Part shown: one piece after another, positions 47,215-56,170 of the stretch
Numbering within the stretch: the stretch's first letter is position 1
Layout of the letters: the number at the start of each line of letters is the position of its first letter
Source of the DNA: Streptomyces sp. NK15101
GTDB taxonomy: Bacteria > Actinomycetota > Actinomycetes > Streptomycetales > Streptomycetaceae
Assembly (NCBI RefSeq): GCF_020400725.1
Contig: NZ_JAINVG010000019.1
Coordinates: 37,573 to 101,572, forward strand
DNA: 64,000 nt
Direction: 5' to 3'
Made by a program: the position numbers and the translations under genes
The notes under the pieces: model-generated
What the model was told of the DNA's origin: nothing
Databases searched by the model: none
The model's input: only the letters and a program-made list of their open reading frames with translations

Positions 47215-48198
47215 GTGGACAGTCCCGTCAAGGAGGTGGCCCCGGCAGTGACGCCCGCAGGGGCCCCGGCCGCAGCGCCCGTGGGATCCCGGGCCGCGGG
47301 CCCCGTGGCGGAGCCGGGGGCGGGGCCGGCCCGGTCCGTCGCCGGGCGCCGGCTCGGGCCCGTCGCCCTCGTCGTCGCCGGCGGGCTGTCCGTGCAGTTC
47401 GGCTCCGCCGTCGCCGTCCTGCTCATGCCCCGCGCGGGCGCGCTCGGGGTCGTCACCCTGCGGCTCGTGCTCGCCGCCGCCGTCCTGCTGATCGCCTGTC
47501 GGCCCAGGGTCCGCGGCTACGGCCGCGCCGACTGGGGGACGGTCGTCGCCTTCGGCACCGCCATGGCCGGCATGAACATCCTCTTCTACCAGGCCGCCGA
47601 CCGGATCCCCCTGGGCGCCGCCGTGACCCTGGAGGTCCTCGGCCCGCTGATCCTCTCCGTGGCCGCCTCGCGCCGGCTGATGAACCTCCTGTGGGCCGGA
47701 CTCGCCCTCGGCGGCGTCGTCCTGCTCGGGGGCGGCGGCTTCGACCGCCTCGACCCGCTCGGCGCGGCCTTCGCGCTCGCGGCGGGCGCCATGTGGGCCG
47801 CGTACATCGTCTTCAGCGCGCGTACGGGACGCCGCTTCCCGCAGGCCGACGGGCTCGCGCTCGCCATGGCCTTCGGCGCCGTCCTCAGCCTGCCGTTCGG
47901 CATCGCGGAGGCAGGCGGCAAGCTCCTCGTACCGTCGACGATCGGACTGGGCCTCGCAGTCGCGCTGATGTCCTCGGTCCTCCCGTACACCCTGGAACTC
48001 CTCGCGCTGCGCCGGCTGCCCGCGCCCACCTTCGCGATCCTGATGAGCCTGGAACCGGCCATCGCCGCCACGGCCGGCTTCCTCGTCCTCAGCCAGGCCC
48101 TCTCCCCGACCGACGCCCTCGCGATCGCCCTCGTCATCGGGGCGAGCATGGGCGCGGTCCGCACCCAGTCCCGGAAGGCCCGGCGGGTGACCGGCTAG
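47215..48198 (+). CDS. EamA/RhaT family (DMT) transporter
   Basis: A 327-aa exporter with ten hydrophobic helices in two EamA repeats. Repeat 1 includes VALVVAGGLSVQFGSAVAVLLMP, VVAFGTAMAGMNILFYQAADRIPLGAAVTLEVLGPL. Repeat 2 includes AMWAAYIVFSARTGRRFP and LMSSVLPYTLELLALRRLPAPTFAILMSLEPAIAA. The first 40 residues are Pro/Ala-rich and hydrophilic. The GTG at 47215 is set by AAGGAG at 47203-47208. It is probably an amino-acid or metabolite exporter controlled by the divergent LysR. Its TAG stop shares a CTAG with the opposite kinase gene. Confidence 0.92.
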   Translation: MDSPVKEVAPAVTPAGAPAAAPVGSRAAGPVAEPGAGPARSVAGRRLGPVALVVAGGLSVQFGSAVAVLLMPRAGALGVVTLRLVLAAAVLLIACRPRVRGYGRADWGTVVAFGTAMAGMNILFYQAADRIPLGAAVTLEVLGPLILSVAASRRLMNLLWAGLALGGVVLLGGGGFDRLDPLGAAFALAAGAMWAAYIVFSARTGRRFPQADGLALAMAFGAVLSLPFGIAEAGGKLLVPSTIGLGLAVALMSSVLPYTLELLALRRLPAPTFAILMSLEPAIAATAGFLVLSQALSPTDALAIALVIGASMGAVRTQSRKARRVTG

Positions 48199-50141
48199 CG
48201 GAACCAGCTGCGGGCCGGGCGGTCCTGGCGGCGGGCCTTGCGGCGGTAGCGGGTCTCCAGGCGGTGCACCTCGTCCACGAGGTGGCTCATGGGGCCGGGC
48301 TCGGCGGCGAGCCGTTTCTTCAGCCGGGCCAGCGTCTCGGCCGCGCGCGTGAACTCGCCGGACTCGCCGAGGCTGCGGCCGTGCGCGAGGACGGCTTGGA
48401 CCAGCCAGTCGCGGTCGTCGCCGCCCGTGAAGGCCGCGAGCTCGTCGTAGTACCGCGCCGCCGCCGCGTAGTCCGCGAGCAGGTAAGCGTCGTGCGCGAC
48501 GGTCTCGTGGGCGTAGAGGCGCTCGGGATCGTCGGCGGGGAGCCCGACCGCGAGGTCGGGCAGGAGGGGCTCCACGAGGGCCCGGCGGCGCTTCACGTCC
48601 TCCTGTCGGTCCCGGGACATGCTCCAGCACAGGCTCCTCGCGAGCGCGGCCCGGGCGTGCAGGGTGACCGGGTCGTACGGGCCGAGGGCGAGCCGGGCGA
48701 CGTCGACGAGTCCGCGCAGCTCGCCCCGCGCCGCCGCCCGGCCCTCGCGCCCGGGGTGCTCGGCGTTCGCCTCGTACGAGAGGAGCAGCGCCCGCGCCTC
48801 GATCGTCCGCCGGTCCCGCTCGCCGAAGACCCTGACGAGCTTCGGCACGACCCGGGACAGGCCGGGGTCGGCCGGGTCGCGCCGCCACAGGTGCCGGGCG
48901 CGGACGAGGACGGCTTCGGTGGTCAGCGGATCGTCCGGGCCCAGCTCGCGCTGTGCCTCGGGGACCAGTGCGTCGAGGAGCTCCTGGAACTCGCCCGTGT
49001 CGGCGTCGTCCGGCAGGGCGAGGATCTGGTCGAGGCGGCGGCGCAGCGCGGCGCGCACCGGTTCGGCGGTCGCGTCGAGGACGGTGGGCGTGTACGGGGG
49101 GAGGGGCGGCGGTTCGACGGCACGGTCGCGCGGTTGCGGGTCCGGTTGTGATTGGGGCTGGGGCTCGCGGGCCGTGGGGATCGCAGGGATCGCCGGGGTC
49201 GCAGGGATCGGCGGGGCGTCCTGGACCCGGTGGGTCCCGTGGGGGCCATGGAGCCCGTGAGCCGCACGTGTCTGCCGGGCTTCCCGGGCGATGACGGCGA
49301 GCCGCTGGGCCACGGCGGCCGCGCTCGGGGGCCGGCGGCCCGGGTCCTTGGCGAGGAGGTCGAGGACCAGCCGGTCGGCGGTCGCGGTGAGGGCGGGGGC
49401 GAACGCGCTCGGCGTGGGCGGCGGGGCGGTCATGTGCTGGACGGAGAGCTCGGGCCACTCGCGGCCGAGGAACGGCAGTCGCCCGGTCCACAGTTCCATC
49501 AGGAGGCAGCCGAGCGCGTACAGGTCCGAGCGTCCGTCCACCGCGCCGCCCCGGCAGCGCTCGGGGGCCATGTAGGCGAAGCTGCCGATGAGGTTGCCCG
49601 TGCCGGTGAGGTTGGTCTGCGAGAGCCGGTGCTTCGCGATGCCGAAGTCGAGGACCTTGACGGGACCCGACTCCCCGACGATCACGTTCGGCGGCTTGAT
49701 GTCGCGGTGCACGATGCCCGCCGCGTGGGCCGCTCCGAGGGCCGCGCAGATCTGCTCGGCCCAGGCCAGGGAGGCCTGGAAGTCGGGGAGGCCCCGGCCG
49801 AGGACCGTGGCCAGGCTCTCCCCCCGTACCAACTCCATGACCAGGTAGATCACTTCGCGCCCGCCGACGGTGATGTGGGCGAAGTCGTGGACGGTCACGA
49901 TGTTGGGGTGGCTGAGGGAGCCCGCGAGCTCGGCCTCCCGCACGAAGCGACGGGCCTCGTCCGCCGTCGCGGGAAGCCCGGTCTTCACGGCGACCTCGCG
50001 GTTCATGCGCAGGTCGCGGGCGCGCCACACGGTGCCGAAGCCGCCGGCCCCCAGCTCCGCGTCCAGCCTGTACCGTCCGTCCAGCACGTCCCCCGCCTGT
50101 GGCACGCCCGCTCCCCCCCTGGTCGCTCCGGTCACGGCCAT
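48195..50141 (-). CDS. Serine/threonine protein kinase (soluble, with C-terminal helical region)
   Basis: A 648-aa Hanks-type kinase. The glycine loop LGAGGFGTVWRARD is near residue 30, the ATP lysine is in EVAVKTG near 52, the catalytic loop GIVHRDIKPPNVIV near 145, and the DFG in VLDFGIAKHR near 162. SFAYMAPERCRG follows near 190. A Pro/Gln-rich linker (about 300-345, PIPATPAIPAIP, QPQSQPDPQP) is followed by 300 residues of TPR-like helices (DDPLTTEAVLVRARHLWRRD, YDPVTLHARAALARSL). There is no membrane helix. The partner and substrate are unknown. Confidence 0.93.
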   Translation of the reverse strand: MAVTGATRGGAGVPQAGDVLDGRYRLDAELGAGGFGTVWRARDLRMNREVAVKTGLPATADEARRFVREAELAGSLSHPNIVTVHDFAHITVGGREVIYLVMELVRGESLATVLGRGLPDFQASLAWAEQICAALGAAHAAGIVHRDIKPPNVIVGESGPVKVLDFGIAKHRLSQTNLTGTGNLIGSFAYMAPERCRGGAVDGRSDLYALGCLLMELWTGRLPFLGREWPELSVQHMTAPPPTPSAFAPALTATADRLVLDLLAKDPGRRPPSAAAVAQRLAVIAREARQTRAAHGLHGPHGTHRVQDAPPIPATPAIPAIPTAREPQPQSQPDPQPRDRAVEPPPLPPYTPTVLDATAEPVRAALRRRLDQILALPDDADTGEFQELLDALVPEAQRELGPDDPLTTEAVLVRARHLWRRDPADPGLSRVVPKLVRVFGERDRRTIEARALLLSYEANAEHPGREGRAAARGELRGLVDVARLALGPYDPVTLHARAALARSLCWSMSRDRQEDVKRRRALVEPLLPDLAVGLPADDPERLYAHETVAHDAYLLADYAAAARYYDELAAFTGGDDRDWLVQAVLAHGRSLGESGEFTRAAETLARLKKRLAAEPGPMSHLVDEVHRLETRYRRKARRQDRPARSWFR

Positions 50142-50215
50142 TCTTCCCCGGTGCGAGGCGCCGGGGAGGGGGTTTCGGGAGGAGCGGAGCCCGGTGGGGT
50201 GTCTATGATCCGCGC

Positions 50216-50593
50216 ATGATCGCCGACCTGCAGTGCGTCGTCCTCGACTGTTCCGCGCCCCGCGAACTCGCCGTCTTCTACCGGGCGTTGCTCGGCGGGG
50301 ACGTCGACCGGCCCGATCCGCGCTGGTCCCTCGACGAGGCCTGGTCCACGCTGCACACCCCCGGCGGACTCGTCCTCTGCTTCCAGGGCGTCGCCGACCA
50401 CCGCCCGCCGACGTGGCCGGACCCGGAGCGCCCCCAGCAGTTCCACCTCGACTTCGGCGTCGCCGACCTGGACGCGGCCCAGGAGCAGGTCCTCGCGCAG
50501 GGCGCGACGCTGCTCGACGACGGGGCCGGCACGCGGAGCTGGCGGGTGTACGCGGACCCGGCGGGGCATCCGTTCTGCCTGGTCAGGCACTGA
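50216..50593 (+). CDS. VOC-superfamily (glyoxalase-like) protein
   Basis: A 125-aa two-betaalphabetabetabeta protein. It starts LQCVVLDCSAPRELAVFYRALLGGDV. The second half QQFHLDFGVADLDAAQEQVLAQGATLLDD ends in WRVYADPAGHPFCLVRH. Candidate metal ligands are the His in FHLDF and the Glu/His pattern at the end. The activity could be a glyoxalase, dioxygenase or a binding protein for drugs, and cannot be decided. Confidence 0.9.
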   Translation: MIADLQCVVLDCSAPRELAVFYRALLGGDVDRPDPRWSLDEAWSTLHTPGGLVLCFQGVADHRPPTWPDPERPQQFHLDFGVADLDAAQEQVLAQGATLLDDGAGTRSWRVYADPAGHPFCLVRH

Positions 50594-50728
50594 CCGTCGG
50601 GCCCCGCCCGGCTGACCCGATTCCGTCGGTCTTTGGCCGCCCGCCTGTTGAGGGGGCCCGGGCGGGCGTCGATCATGGAGGAGTCGTCAGTCGTCAGACG
50701 TCAGTCGTACGAGGAGGGGGAGCCGATC

Positions 50729-50911
50729 GTGGCCCTGGAGATGCGTGACCGGTGCGAGCGCTGCGAGACCGAGGCCCTGGCGCCGGACGGGCCCGCCCGG
50801 ATCTGTTCGTTCGAGTGCAGCTTCTGCGTCCCTTGCGCCGACGCCATGAACGACGTCTGCCCCAACTGCGGCGGCGAGCTGGTGGCGCGCCCGCGGCGCG
50901 CCCGCGGATAG
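50729..50911 (+). CDS. DUF1272 zinc-ribbon-like small protein
   Basis: A 60-aa protein starting at GTG 50729 (ALEMRDRCERCETEALAPDG), after the purine-rich GAGGAGGGGGA. It carries four CxxC-like cysteine groups (CERC, CSFECSFCVPC, CPNC) that match the DUF1272 family and should bind zinc. The tail RPRRARG is basic. It is followed 11 bp later by a lipoprotein gene. Confidence 0.88.
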   Translation: MALEMRDRCERCETEALAPDGPARICSFECSFCVPCADAMNDVCPNCGGELVARPRRARG

Positions 50912-50922
50912 GGGGCCGGGAC

Positions 50923-51294
50923 GTGCGGAGGGGGAGTCGGGCGCTGACCGCGGTGGTCGCCGCCGTCCTGCTGGGCGGCTGCTCGTCGTCCGACGCCGAC
51001 GAGACGAAGGCGTACTGGCAGGACTACTGCACCAGGCTGGGCACCTGGCAGGAGGCGAGGAACTCCGTGGACGCCTTCCCGAAGAAGCCCGGCGGCCCCG
51101 CGGACGGAGGTGCCGGGGTGCTCGCCCCCACGGTGATCTCCGCCGCCCAGGTGCTCGACCGGAAGGGACACGACGAGGACAGCGCCCGCGTCCTCGACGA
51201 CACCGTCGCCGCGGTCACGGGCGCCGACCTGGTGGCCGAGGGGCGCGTCGTGTCCTCCTGCAACCGGGCCGGTTTCGAGACCCTCATGAAGTAG
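50923..51294 (+). CDS. Small lipoprotein
   Basis: A 123-aa exported protein. The signal peptide RRGSRALTAVVAAVLLGGCSSS has a lipobox LLGGC with the lipidated Cys near residue 20. The mature part is helical and Asp/Glu-rich (KAYWQDYCTRLGTWQEARNSVDAFPKK). It has two further cysteines (DYCTRL and SSCNRAG). No family is recognised. The GTG start follows GGGGGCCGGGAC. It is probably in one operon with the DUF1272 gene. Confidence 0.75.
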   Translation: MRRGSRALTAVVAAVLLGGCSSSDADETKAYWQDYCTRLGTWQEARNSVDAFPKKPGGPADGGAGVLAPTVISAAQVLDRKGHDEDSARVLDDTVAAVTGADLVAEGRVVSSCNRAGFETLMK

Positions 51295-51409
51295 GCGGGG
51301 CGGTCAGCGCCGGAGTGCCGGGATCCGTATCGGCGGGGTCCCCGGCACCCGCGCAGGTCGAAGGGGGTGTCCCCGCAGGGGTCCATCAGCGTCGCTGGTG
51401 ACAGTCGAT

Positions 51410-51427
51410 ACCTTCGCGAAGGTTTTT
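51410..51427 (+). terminator. Rho-independent terminator ACCTTCGCGAAGGTTTTT
   Basis: A palindromic stem ACCTTCG/CGAAGGT is followed by five T residues, a textbook intrinsic terminator and rare in this GC-rich setting. It lies 115 bp after the lipoprotein gene stop. Confidence 0.8.
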
Positions 51428-51441
51428 CATCTCCTGGGTCC

Positions 51442-51993
51442 ATGACCGCATCCACCAGCTCCACTCCGGAGGCGGCGACACGGCCGGCTCGTCCCGGGGC
51501 CCACCCGGGCGGCTGGACCGCCCTCGCCGACGCCGCACCAGCTGGTCGCCGCGCTCCTCTTCGCCGCGCCCGCGTCCGCCAGGCCGGTGCCCCGGCCCAC
51601 CCGCCCGTGCGGGCCCGCGCCCTGCGGAGCGGTGCCCCGGCCCACCGCCGTGTGGGCGGTCGTCCCGCTGGGCGGGACGGGTGGGCGCACGGGACGGCGC
51701 CCTTCAGCGGGGCCTCCGCGTTCCGCGCCTGGACCCGCACCGGCAGGGAGCTGTGCACGGGGTGCGGGTTCAGGTGCGCGAGTCTCGGGCGCCGGCAAGG
51801 GCGCCGTCCGTTGTGCCCACCCTCCCCCGAGCTCTCGGCTTCGCTCGAGCAGGGGGACCCCCTTGCCCCTGCGGAGCGACTGCCCACAACGGGGGCGGCG
51901 GGGGCACCGCCCCTGCGGAGCGACTGCCCGCAACGGGGCGCGGGTGGGCGCCGTCCAACGGGACGGCCGCCCACCCCGCTCTCCGGAAAGTAA
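51442..51993 (+). other. Open frame running into repeat copy D, probably not a gene
   Basis: An ATG at 51442 opens a 183-codon frame whose first 50 codons (TASTSSTPEAATRPARPGAHPGG) look like a plausible protein start. The rest is the translated repeat (PPSPELSASLEQGDP and similar). There is no ribosome-binding site. It may be the remnant of a gene truncated by the repeat, or chance. The 785-bp gap 51295-52079 otherwise holds the terminator, repeat copy D and the promoter/operator of the next operon. Confidence 0.25.
51645..51938 (+). repeat. Dispersed composite repeat, copy D
   Basis: The block order is as in copies B and C: GGGCGGGACGGGTGGGCGCA, CGCGTTCCGCGCCTGGACCC, GGGCGCCGTCCGTTGTGCCC and the core hairpin at about 51822-51860. 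Two units of about 30 bp follow, here with TGCGGAGCGACTGCC in place of GGCGGAACGACCGCC. Both units carry the same variant, so the tandem units seem to evolve together within a copy. Confidence 0.75.
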
Positions 51994-51994
51994 A

Positions 51995-52033
51995 GCAAGC
52001 ACGCTTGATTGTTTCTGGTCGCGCTGGCATGCT
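51995..52033 (+). promoter_or_regulatory. Promoter with TetR-type operator for the acyl-CoA operon (site 1)
   Basis: The operator GCAAGCACGCTTGATTGTT (51995-52013) contains the dyad CAAGC-AC-GCTTG. The -35 TTGATT (52005-52010) overlaps it, and the -10 CATGCT (52028-52033) follows after 17 bp. The same arrangement recurs at 61416-61454 upstream of operon 2, with 17 of 19 operator bases identical. A TetR-family dimer bound here would block RNA polymerase. The likely regulator is the TetR protein encoded at 62275. Confidence 0.75.
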
Positions 52034-52079
52034 CCTCCGCGAAGGCCCGTGACCGCCCGTCCCCCGAGGGGAGCGCCCC

Positions 52080-52871
52080 GTGTCCGACCCCGTCGAAGTC
52101 CTCGACGACCTGCGCGACGAGAGTGCGGAACTCGACCGTCTCGTAGGAGAGTTGAGCGAGGAGCAGTGGGCCGCCCCCACCCCCGCGCCCGGCTGGACGA
52201 TCGCCCACCAGATCGCCCACCTCGCCTGGACCGACCGGGCCGCCCTCCTCGCCGCCACCGACGCCGACGCCTTCGCCGCCGAGACCGAGAAGGCGCTCGC
52301 CGCTCCCGACCGCTTCGTCGACGAGGGCGCCGAGGAGGGCGCGAAGCTGCCGCCCGCCGAGCTCCTCGCCCGCTGGCGCACCGGCCGCGAGCGGCTCCAG
52401 GAGGCCCTGCGCGCGGTCCCGCCCGGCGCCAGGTTCCCCTGGTACGGGCCGCCGATGAGCGCCCCCGCCATGGCCACCGCCCGGCTGATGGAGACCTGGG
52501 CGCACGGCCAGGACGTCGCCGACGCCCTCGGGGCGGTCCGCACGCCCACGGCCCGGCTCCGGCACGTCGCCTGGATCGGCCACCGGGCCCGCGACCACGC
52601 CTTCCTGGTGCGGGGCCTCCCGGCGCCCGCCGAGCCGTTCCGCGTCGAACTGGAAGCGCCGGACGGAGAGTCGTGGGCGTACGGTCCCGAGGACGCCGCC
52701 CAGCGGGTCACCGGCCCCGCCCTCGACTTCTGCCTCCTCGTCACCCAGCGCCTCCACCGCGACGACACCGCCCTGGTCGCCGAGGGCGAGGACGCCGAGC
52801 GGTGGCTCGGCATCGCCCAGGCCTTCGCGGGCCCGGCGGGCGGCGGCCGCGCCGCCAGGGGGGAGGCATGA
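52080..52871 (+). CDS. TIGR03084-family putative metal-binding protein (DinB/MDMPI-like)
   Basis: A 263-aa helical-bundle protein. The N-terminus [48 protein letters not shown] has the DinB/mycothiol-dependent isomerase pattern, with His in [26 protein letters not shown] near residue 145 supplies another conserved His. TIGR03084 proteins sit in actinobacterial acyl-CoA catabolic operons, but their reaction is not established. The GTG at 52080 follows GAGGGGAG. It is the first gene of the operon and its stop overlaps the next start (ATGA). Confidence 0.88.
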   Translation: MSDPVEVLDDLRDESAELDRLVGELSEEQWAAPTPAPGWTIAHQIAHLAWTDRAALLAATDADAFAAETEKALAAPDRFVDEGAEEGAKLPPAELLARWRTGRERLQEALRAVPPGARFPWYGPPMSAPAMATARLMETWAHGQDVADALGAVRTPTARLRHVAWIGHRARDHAFLVRGLPAPAEPFRVELEAPDGESWAYGPEDAAQRVTGPALDFCLLVTQRLHRDDTALVAEGEDAERWLGIAQAFAGPAGGGRAARGEA

Positions 52872-54568
52872 CGGGCGTCCTCCGCGTCGGCAACGCCTCC
52901 GGCTTCTACGGCGACCGCTTCGACGCCGTCCGCGAGATGCTCACCGGCGGCGGGCTCGACGTCCTCACCGGCGACTACCTCGCCGAGCTGACCATGCTCA
53001 TCCTCGGCCGCGACCAGCTCAAGGACCCCTCCGCCGGCTACGCGAAGACCTTCCTGCGCCAGATGGAGGAGGGCCTCGGCCTCGCCCACGAGCGCGGGGT
53101 CCGGATCGTCGCCAACGCGGGCGGCCTCAACCCGGCCGGGCTCGCCGACGCCCTGCGAGCCCTCGCCGCGAAGCTCGGTCTGCCCACCCGTGTCGCCCAC
53201 GTCGAGGGCGACCGGCTGCCCGCGCGGGACGGCGCGCTCGCCGCCAACGCCTACCTCGGCGGCGCGGGCATCGCCGCCTGCCTCGCCGCCGGCGCCGACG
53301 TCGTCGTCACCGGCCGCGTCACCGACGCGGCCCTCGTCACCGGGCCCGCGCAGTGGCACTTCGGCTGGGGCCCCGAGGCGTACGACGAACTGGCGGGCGC
53401 GGTCGTCGCCGGTCACGTCCTGGAGTGCGGCACCCAGGCCACCGGCGGCAACTACTCCTTCTTCCGGGGCCACGACGTGCGCCGCCCCGGCTTCCCGGTC
53501 GCCGAACTCCACGCCGACGGCAGCGCGGTCGTCACCAAGCACCCCGGCACCGGCGGCCTCGTCGACACCGGCACGGTCACCGCCCAGCTCCTCTACGAGA
53601 CGGCCGGCGCCCGCTACCCCGGCCCCGACGTGACGGCCCGGCTCGACACCGTCCGGCTCACCCGGGAGGGCCCCGACCGGGTCCGGATCTCGGGAGTCCG
53701 GGGAGAGGCCCCGCCCCCGACGCTCAAGGTGGGGCTCAGCAGACTCGGCGGCTTCCGCAACGAGGTCGTCTTCGTCCTCACCGGCCTCGACATCGAGGCC
53801 AAGGCCGCCCTCCTCCGGGAGCAGATCCACGACGCCCTGGCGAAGAACCCGCCCGCCGAGGTCCGCTGGGAACTGGCCCGCACCGACCGCCCCGACGCCC
53901 CCACCGAGGAGACCGCGAGCGCCCTGCTCCGCCTCGTCGTCCGCGACCGGGACCCCGACAGGGTCGGCCGCGCCGTCACCGGGGCCGCCGTCGAACTGGC
54001 CCTCGCGAGCTACCCCGGCTTCCACGTCACCGCCCCGCCCGGCAAGGGCGCCCCCTACGGGGTCTTCGAGACCGCGTACGTGCCGGCCGCCGAGGTCCCG
54101 CACACGGCCGTGCTCCCCGACGGGACCCGCCGGGAGATCCCCGCACCCCCGAGGACCCGCGAGCCGGCACCCGTACCCGATCCGGAGCTTCCGCCGCCCC
54201 TCCCCGAGGGGCCCACCCGGAGGGCGCCCCTCGGCCGGATCGCGGGGGCCCGCAGCGGCGACAAGGGCGGCGACGCGAACGTCGGCGTCTGGGTCCGTAC
54301 GGACGAGGAGTGGCGCTGGCTCGCCCACGCCCTGACCGTGGAGAAGGTCCGTGAACTCCTCCCGGAGACCGCCGGCCTGACCGTCACGCGGCACCTCCTC
54401 CCGAACCTCCGCGCCCTCAACTTCGCCATCGCCGGGATCCTCGGCGAGGGCGTCGCCTCCCAGGCCCGCTTCGACCCCCAGGCCAAGGCCCTCGGCGAAT
54501 GGCTCCGCTCCCGCCACGTGGACATTCCGGCCACCCTCCTGTCCGACCTCCCGGAGGAACTCCTGTGA
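52868..54568 (+). CDS. AtuA-family acyl-CoA catabolism protein
   Basis: A 566-aa soluble protein of the 'acyclic terpene utilization AtuA' family (DUF1446 plus a C-terminal AtuA-like domain). Residues 1-440 hold [54 protein letters not shown] and [14 protein letters not shown]. After a Pro-rich linker (about 441-460), the last 100 residues give [24 protein letters not shown]. AtuA is needed for citronellol/geraniol degradation in Pseudomonas, but its reaction is unknown. It is fused here as one chain. It overlaps both neighbours (ATGA, GTGA). Confidence 0.9.
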   Translation: MTGVLRVGNASGFYGDRFDAVREMLTGGGLDVLTGDYLAELTMLILGRDQLKDPSAGYAKTFLRQMEEGLGLAHERGVRIVANAGGLNPAGLADALRALAAKLGLPTRVAHVEGDRLPARDGALAANAYLGGAGIAACLAAGADVVVTGRVTDAALVTGPAQWHFGWGPEAYDELAGAVVAGHVLECGTQATGGNYSFFRGHDVRRPGFPVAELHADGSAVVTKHPGTGGLVDTGTVTAQLLYETAGARYPGPDVTARLDTVRLTREGPDRVRISGVRGEAPPPTLKVGLSRLGGFRNEVVFVLTGLDIEAKAALLREQIHDALAKNPPAEVRWELARTDRPDAPTEETASALLRLVVRDRDPDRVGRAVTGAAVELALASYPGFHVTAPPGKGAPYGVFETAYVPAAEVPHTAVLPDGTRREIPAPPRTREPAPVPDPELPPPLPEGPTRRAPLGRIAGARSGDKGGDANVGVWVRTDEEWRWLAHALTVEKVRELLPETAGLTVTRHLLPNLRALNFAIAGILGEGVASQARFDPQAKALGEWLRSRHVDIPATLLSDLPEELL

Positions 54569-56163
54569 CCGTCCTCGCCTCCGCCCTCGACACCGCCGGA
54601 CCCGACTACGCCGCCCACCGCGCCGCCATGCTCGACAAGCTCGCCGCCCTCGACGCCGAGCACGCCAAGGCACTCGCCGGGGGCGGCGAGAAGTACACCG
54701 CCCGTCACAAGAAGCGCGGCAAGCTCCTCGCCCGCGAGCGGATCGAGCTGCTCGTCGACCCCGACAGCCCCTTCCTGGAACTGTCGCCGCTCGCCGCCTG
54801 GGGCAGCGATCACACCGTGGGCGCCTCGCTCGTCACCGGCATCGGGGTCGTCGAGGGCGTGGAGTGCCTGATCACCGCCAACGACCCGACCGTGCGCGGC
54901 GGAGCCTCCAACCCGTGGACGCTGAAGAAGGCGCTGCGGGCCAACGAGATCGCGTACGCCAACCGGCTGCCCGTCGTCTCGCTCGTCGAGTCCGGCGGGG
55001 CCGACCTGCCCTCCCAGAAGGAGATCTTCATCCCGGGCGGGGCGCTCTTCCGCGACCTCACCCGTCTCTCCGCCGCCGGCATCCCGACCGTCGCCGTCGT
55101 CTTCGGGAACTCGACGGCGGGCGGCGCGTACGTGCCCGGCATGTCCGACCACGCCGTGATGATCAGGGAGCGGTCGAAGGTGTTCCTCGGCGGGCCGCCG
55201 CTGGTGAAGATGGCGACGGGGGAGGAGAGCGACGACGAGTCCCTCGGCGGCGCCGAGATGCACGCGCGGACGAGCGGCCTCGCCGACCACTACGCCGTCG
55301 ACGAGGCCGACGCGATCCGCCAGGCCCGCCGGATCGTCGCCCGTCTCAACCACCGCAAGGCCCACCCCGACCCGGAGTTCGCGGAGCCCCCGAAGTACGA
55401 CCCCGAGGAGCTGCTCGGAATCGTCCCCGGCGACCTCAAGACGCCCTTCGACCCGCGCGAGGTGATCGCCCGGATCGTCGACGGCTCGGACTTCGACGAG
55501 TTCAAGCCGCTGTACGGGGCCAGCCTCGTCACCGGCTGGGCGCGGCTGCACGGCTACCCGGTGGGCGTGATCGCCAACGCGCAGGGCGTCCTCTTCTCCG
55601 CCGAGTCGCAGAAGGCCGCCCAGTTCATCCAGCTCGCCAACCAGCGCGACATCCCGCTGGTCTTCCTCCACAACACCACCGGCTACATGGTCGGCAAGGA
55701 GTACGAGCAGGGCGGCATCATCAAGCACGGCGCCATGATGATCAACGCGGTGTCGAACTCGAAGGTCCCCCACCTCTCCGTCCTCATGGGGGCGTCGTAC
55801 GGCGCCGGGCACTACGGCATGTGCGGCCGGGCCTACGACCCGCGCTTCCTCTTCGCCTGGCCGAGCGCGAAGTCCGCCGTCATGGGCCCGCAGCAGCTCG
55901 CCGGGGTCCTCTCGATCGTGGCGCGGGCGAGCGCCGCCGCGAAGGGGCAGCCGTACGACGACGAGGCCGACGCCGGGCTGCGCGCCCTCGTCGAGGCGCA
56001 GATCGAGTCCGAGTCGCTGCCGATGTTCCTCTCCGGCCGGCTCTACGACGACGGGGTCATCGACCCCCGCGACACCCGCACGGTCCTCGGACTGTGCCTC
56101 TCCGCGATCCACACGGCACCGGTCGAGGGCGCGCGCGGCGGCTTCGGCGTCTTCCGAATGTGA
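54565..56163 (+). CDS. Acyl-CoA carboxylase beta (carboxyltransferase) subunit
   Basis: A 532-aa carboxyltransferase of the methylcrotonyl/geranyl-CoA carboxylase type. The N-domain has KKRGKLLARERIELLVDPDSPFLELSPLAAWG and LVESGGADLPSQKEIF. The C-domain has LHNTTGYMVGKEYEQGGIIKHGAMMINAVSNSKVPHLSVLMGASYGAGHYGMCGRAYDP, including both oxyanion-forming Gly-rich loops. Length and motifs resemble LiuB/AtuC rather than AccD or PccB. The substrate could be 3-methylcrotonyl-CoA or a longer branched enoyl-CoA. The start is GTG at 54565. Confidence 0.93.
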   Translation: MTVLASALDTAGPDYAAHRAAMLDKLAALDAEHAKALAGGGEKYTARHKKRGKLLARERIELLVDPDSPFLELSPLAAWGSDHTVGASLVTGIGVVEGVECLITANDPTVRGGASNPWTLKKALRANEIAYANRLPVVSLVESGGADLPSQKEIFIPGGALFRDLTRLSAAGIPTVAVVFGNSTAGGAYVPGMSDHAVMIRERSKVFLGGPPLVKMATGEESDDESLGGAEMHARTSGLADHYAVDEADAIRQARRIVARLNHRKAHPDPEFAEPPKYDPEELLGIVPGDLKTPFDPREVIARIVDGSDFDEFKPLYGASLVTGWARLHGYPVGVIANAQGVLFSAESQKAAQFIQLANQRDIPLVFLHNTTGYMVGKEYEQGGIIKHGAMMINAVSNSKVPHLSVLMGASYGAGHYGMCGRAYDPRFLFAWPSAKSAVMGPQQLAGVLSIVARASAAAKGQPYDDEADAGLRALVEAQIESESLPMFLSGRLYDDGVIDPRDTRTVLGLCLSAIHTAPVEGARGGFGVFRM

Positions 56164-56170
56164 GGCACTG

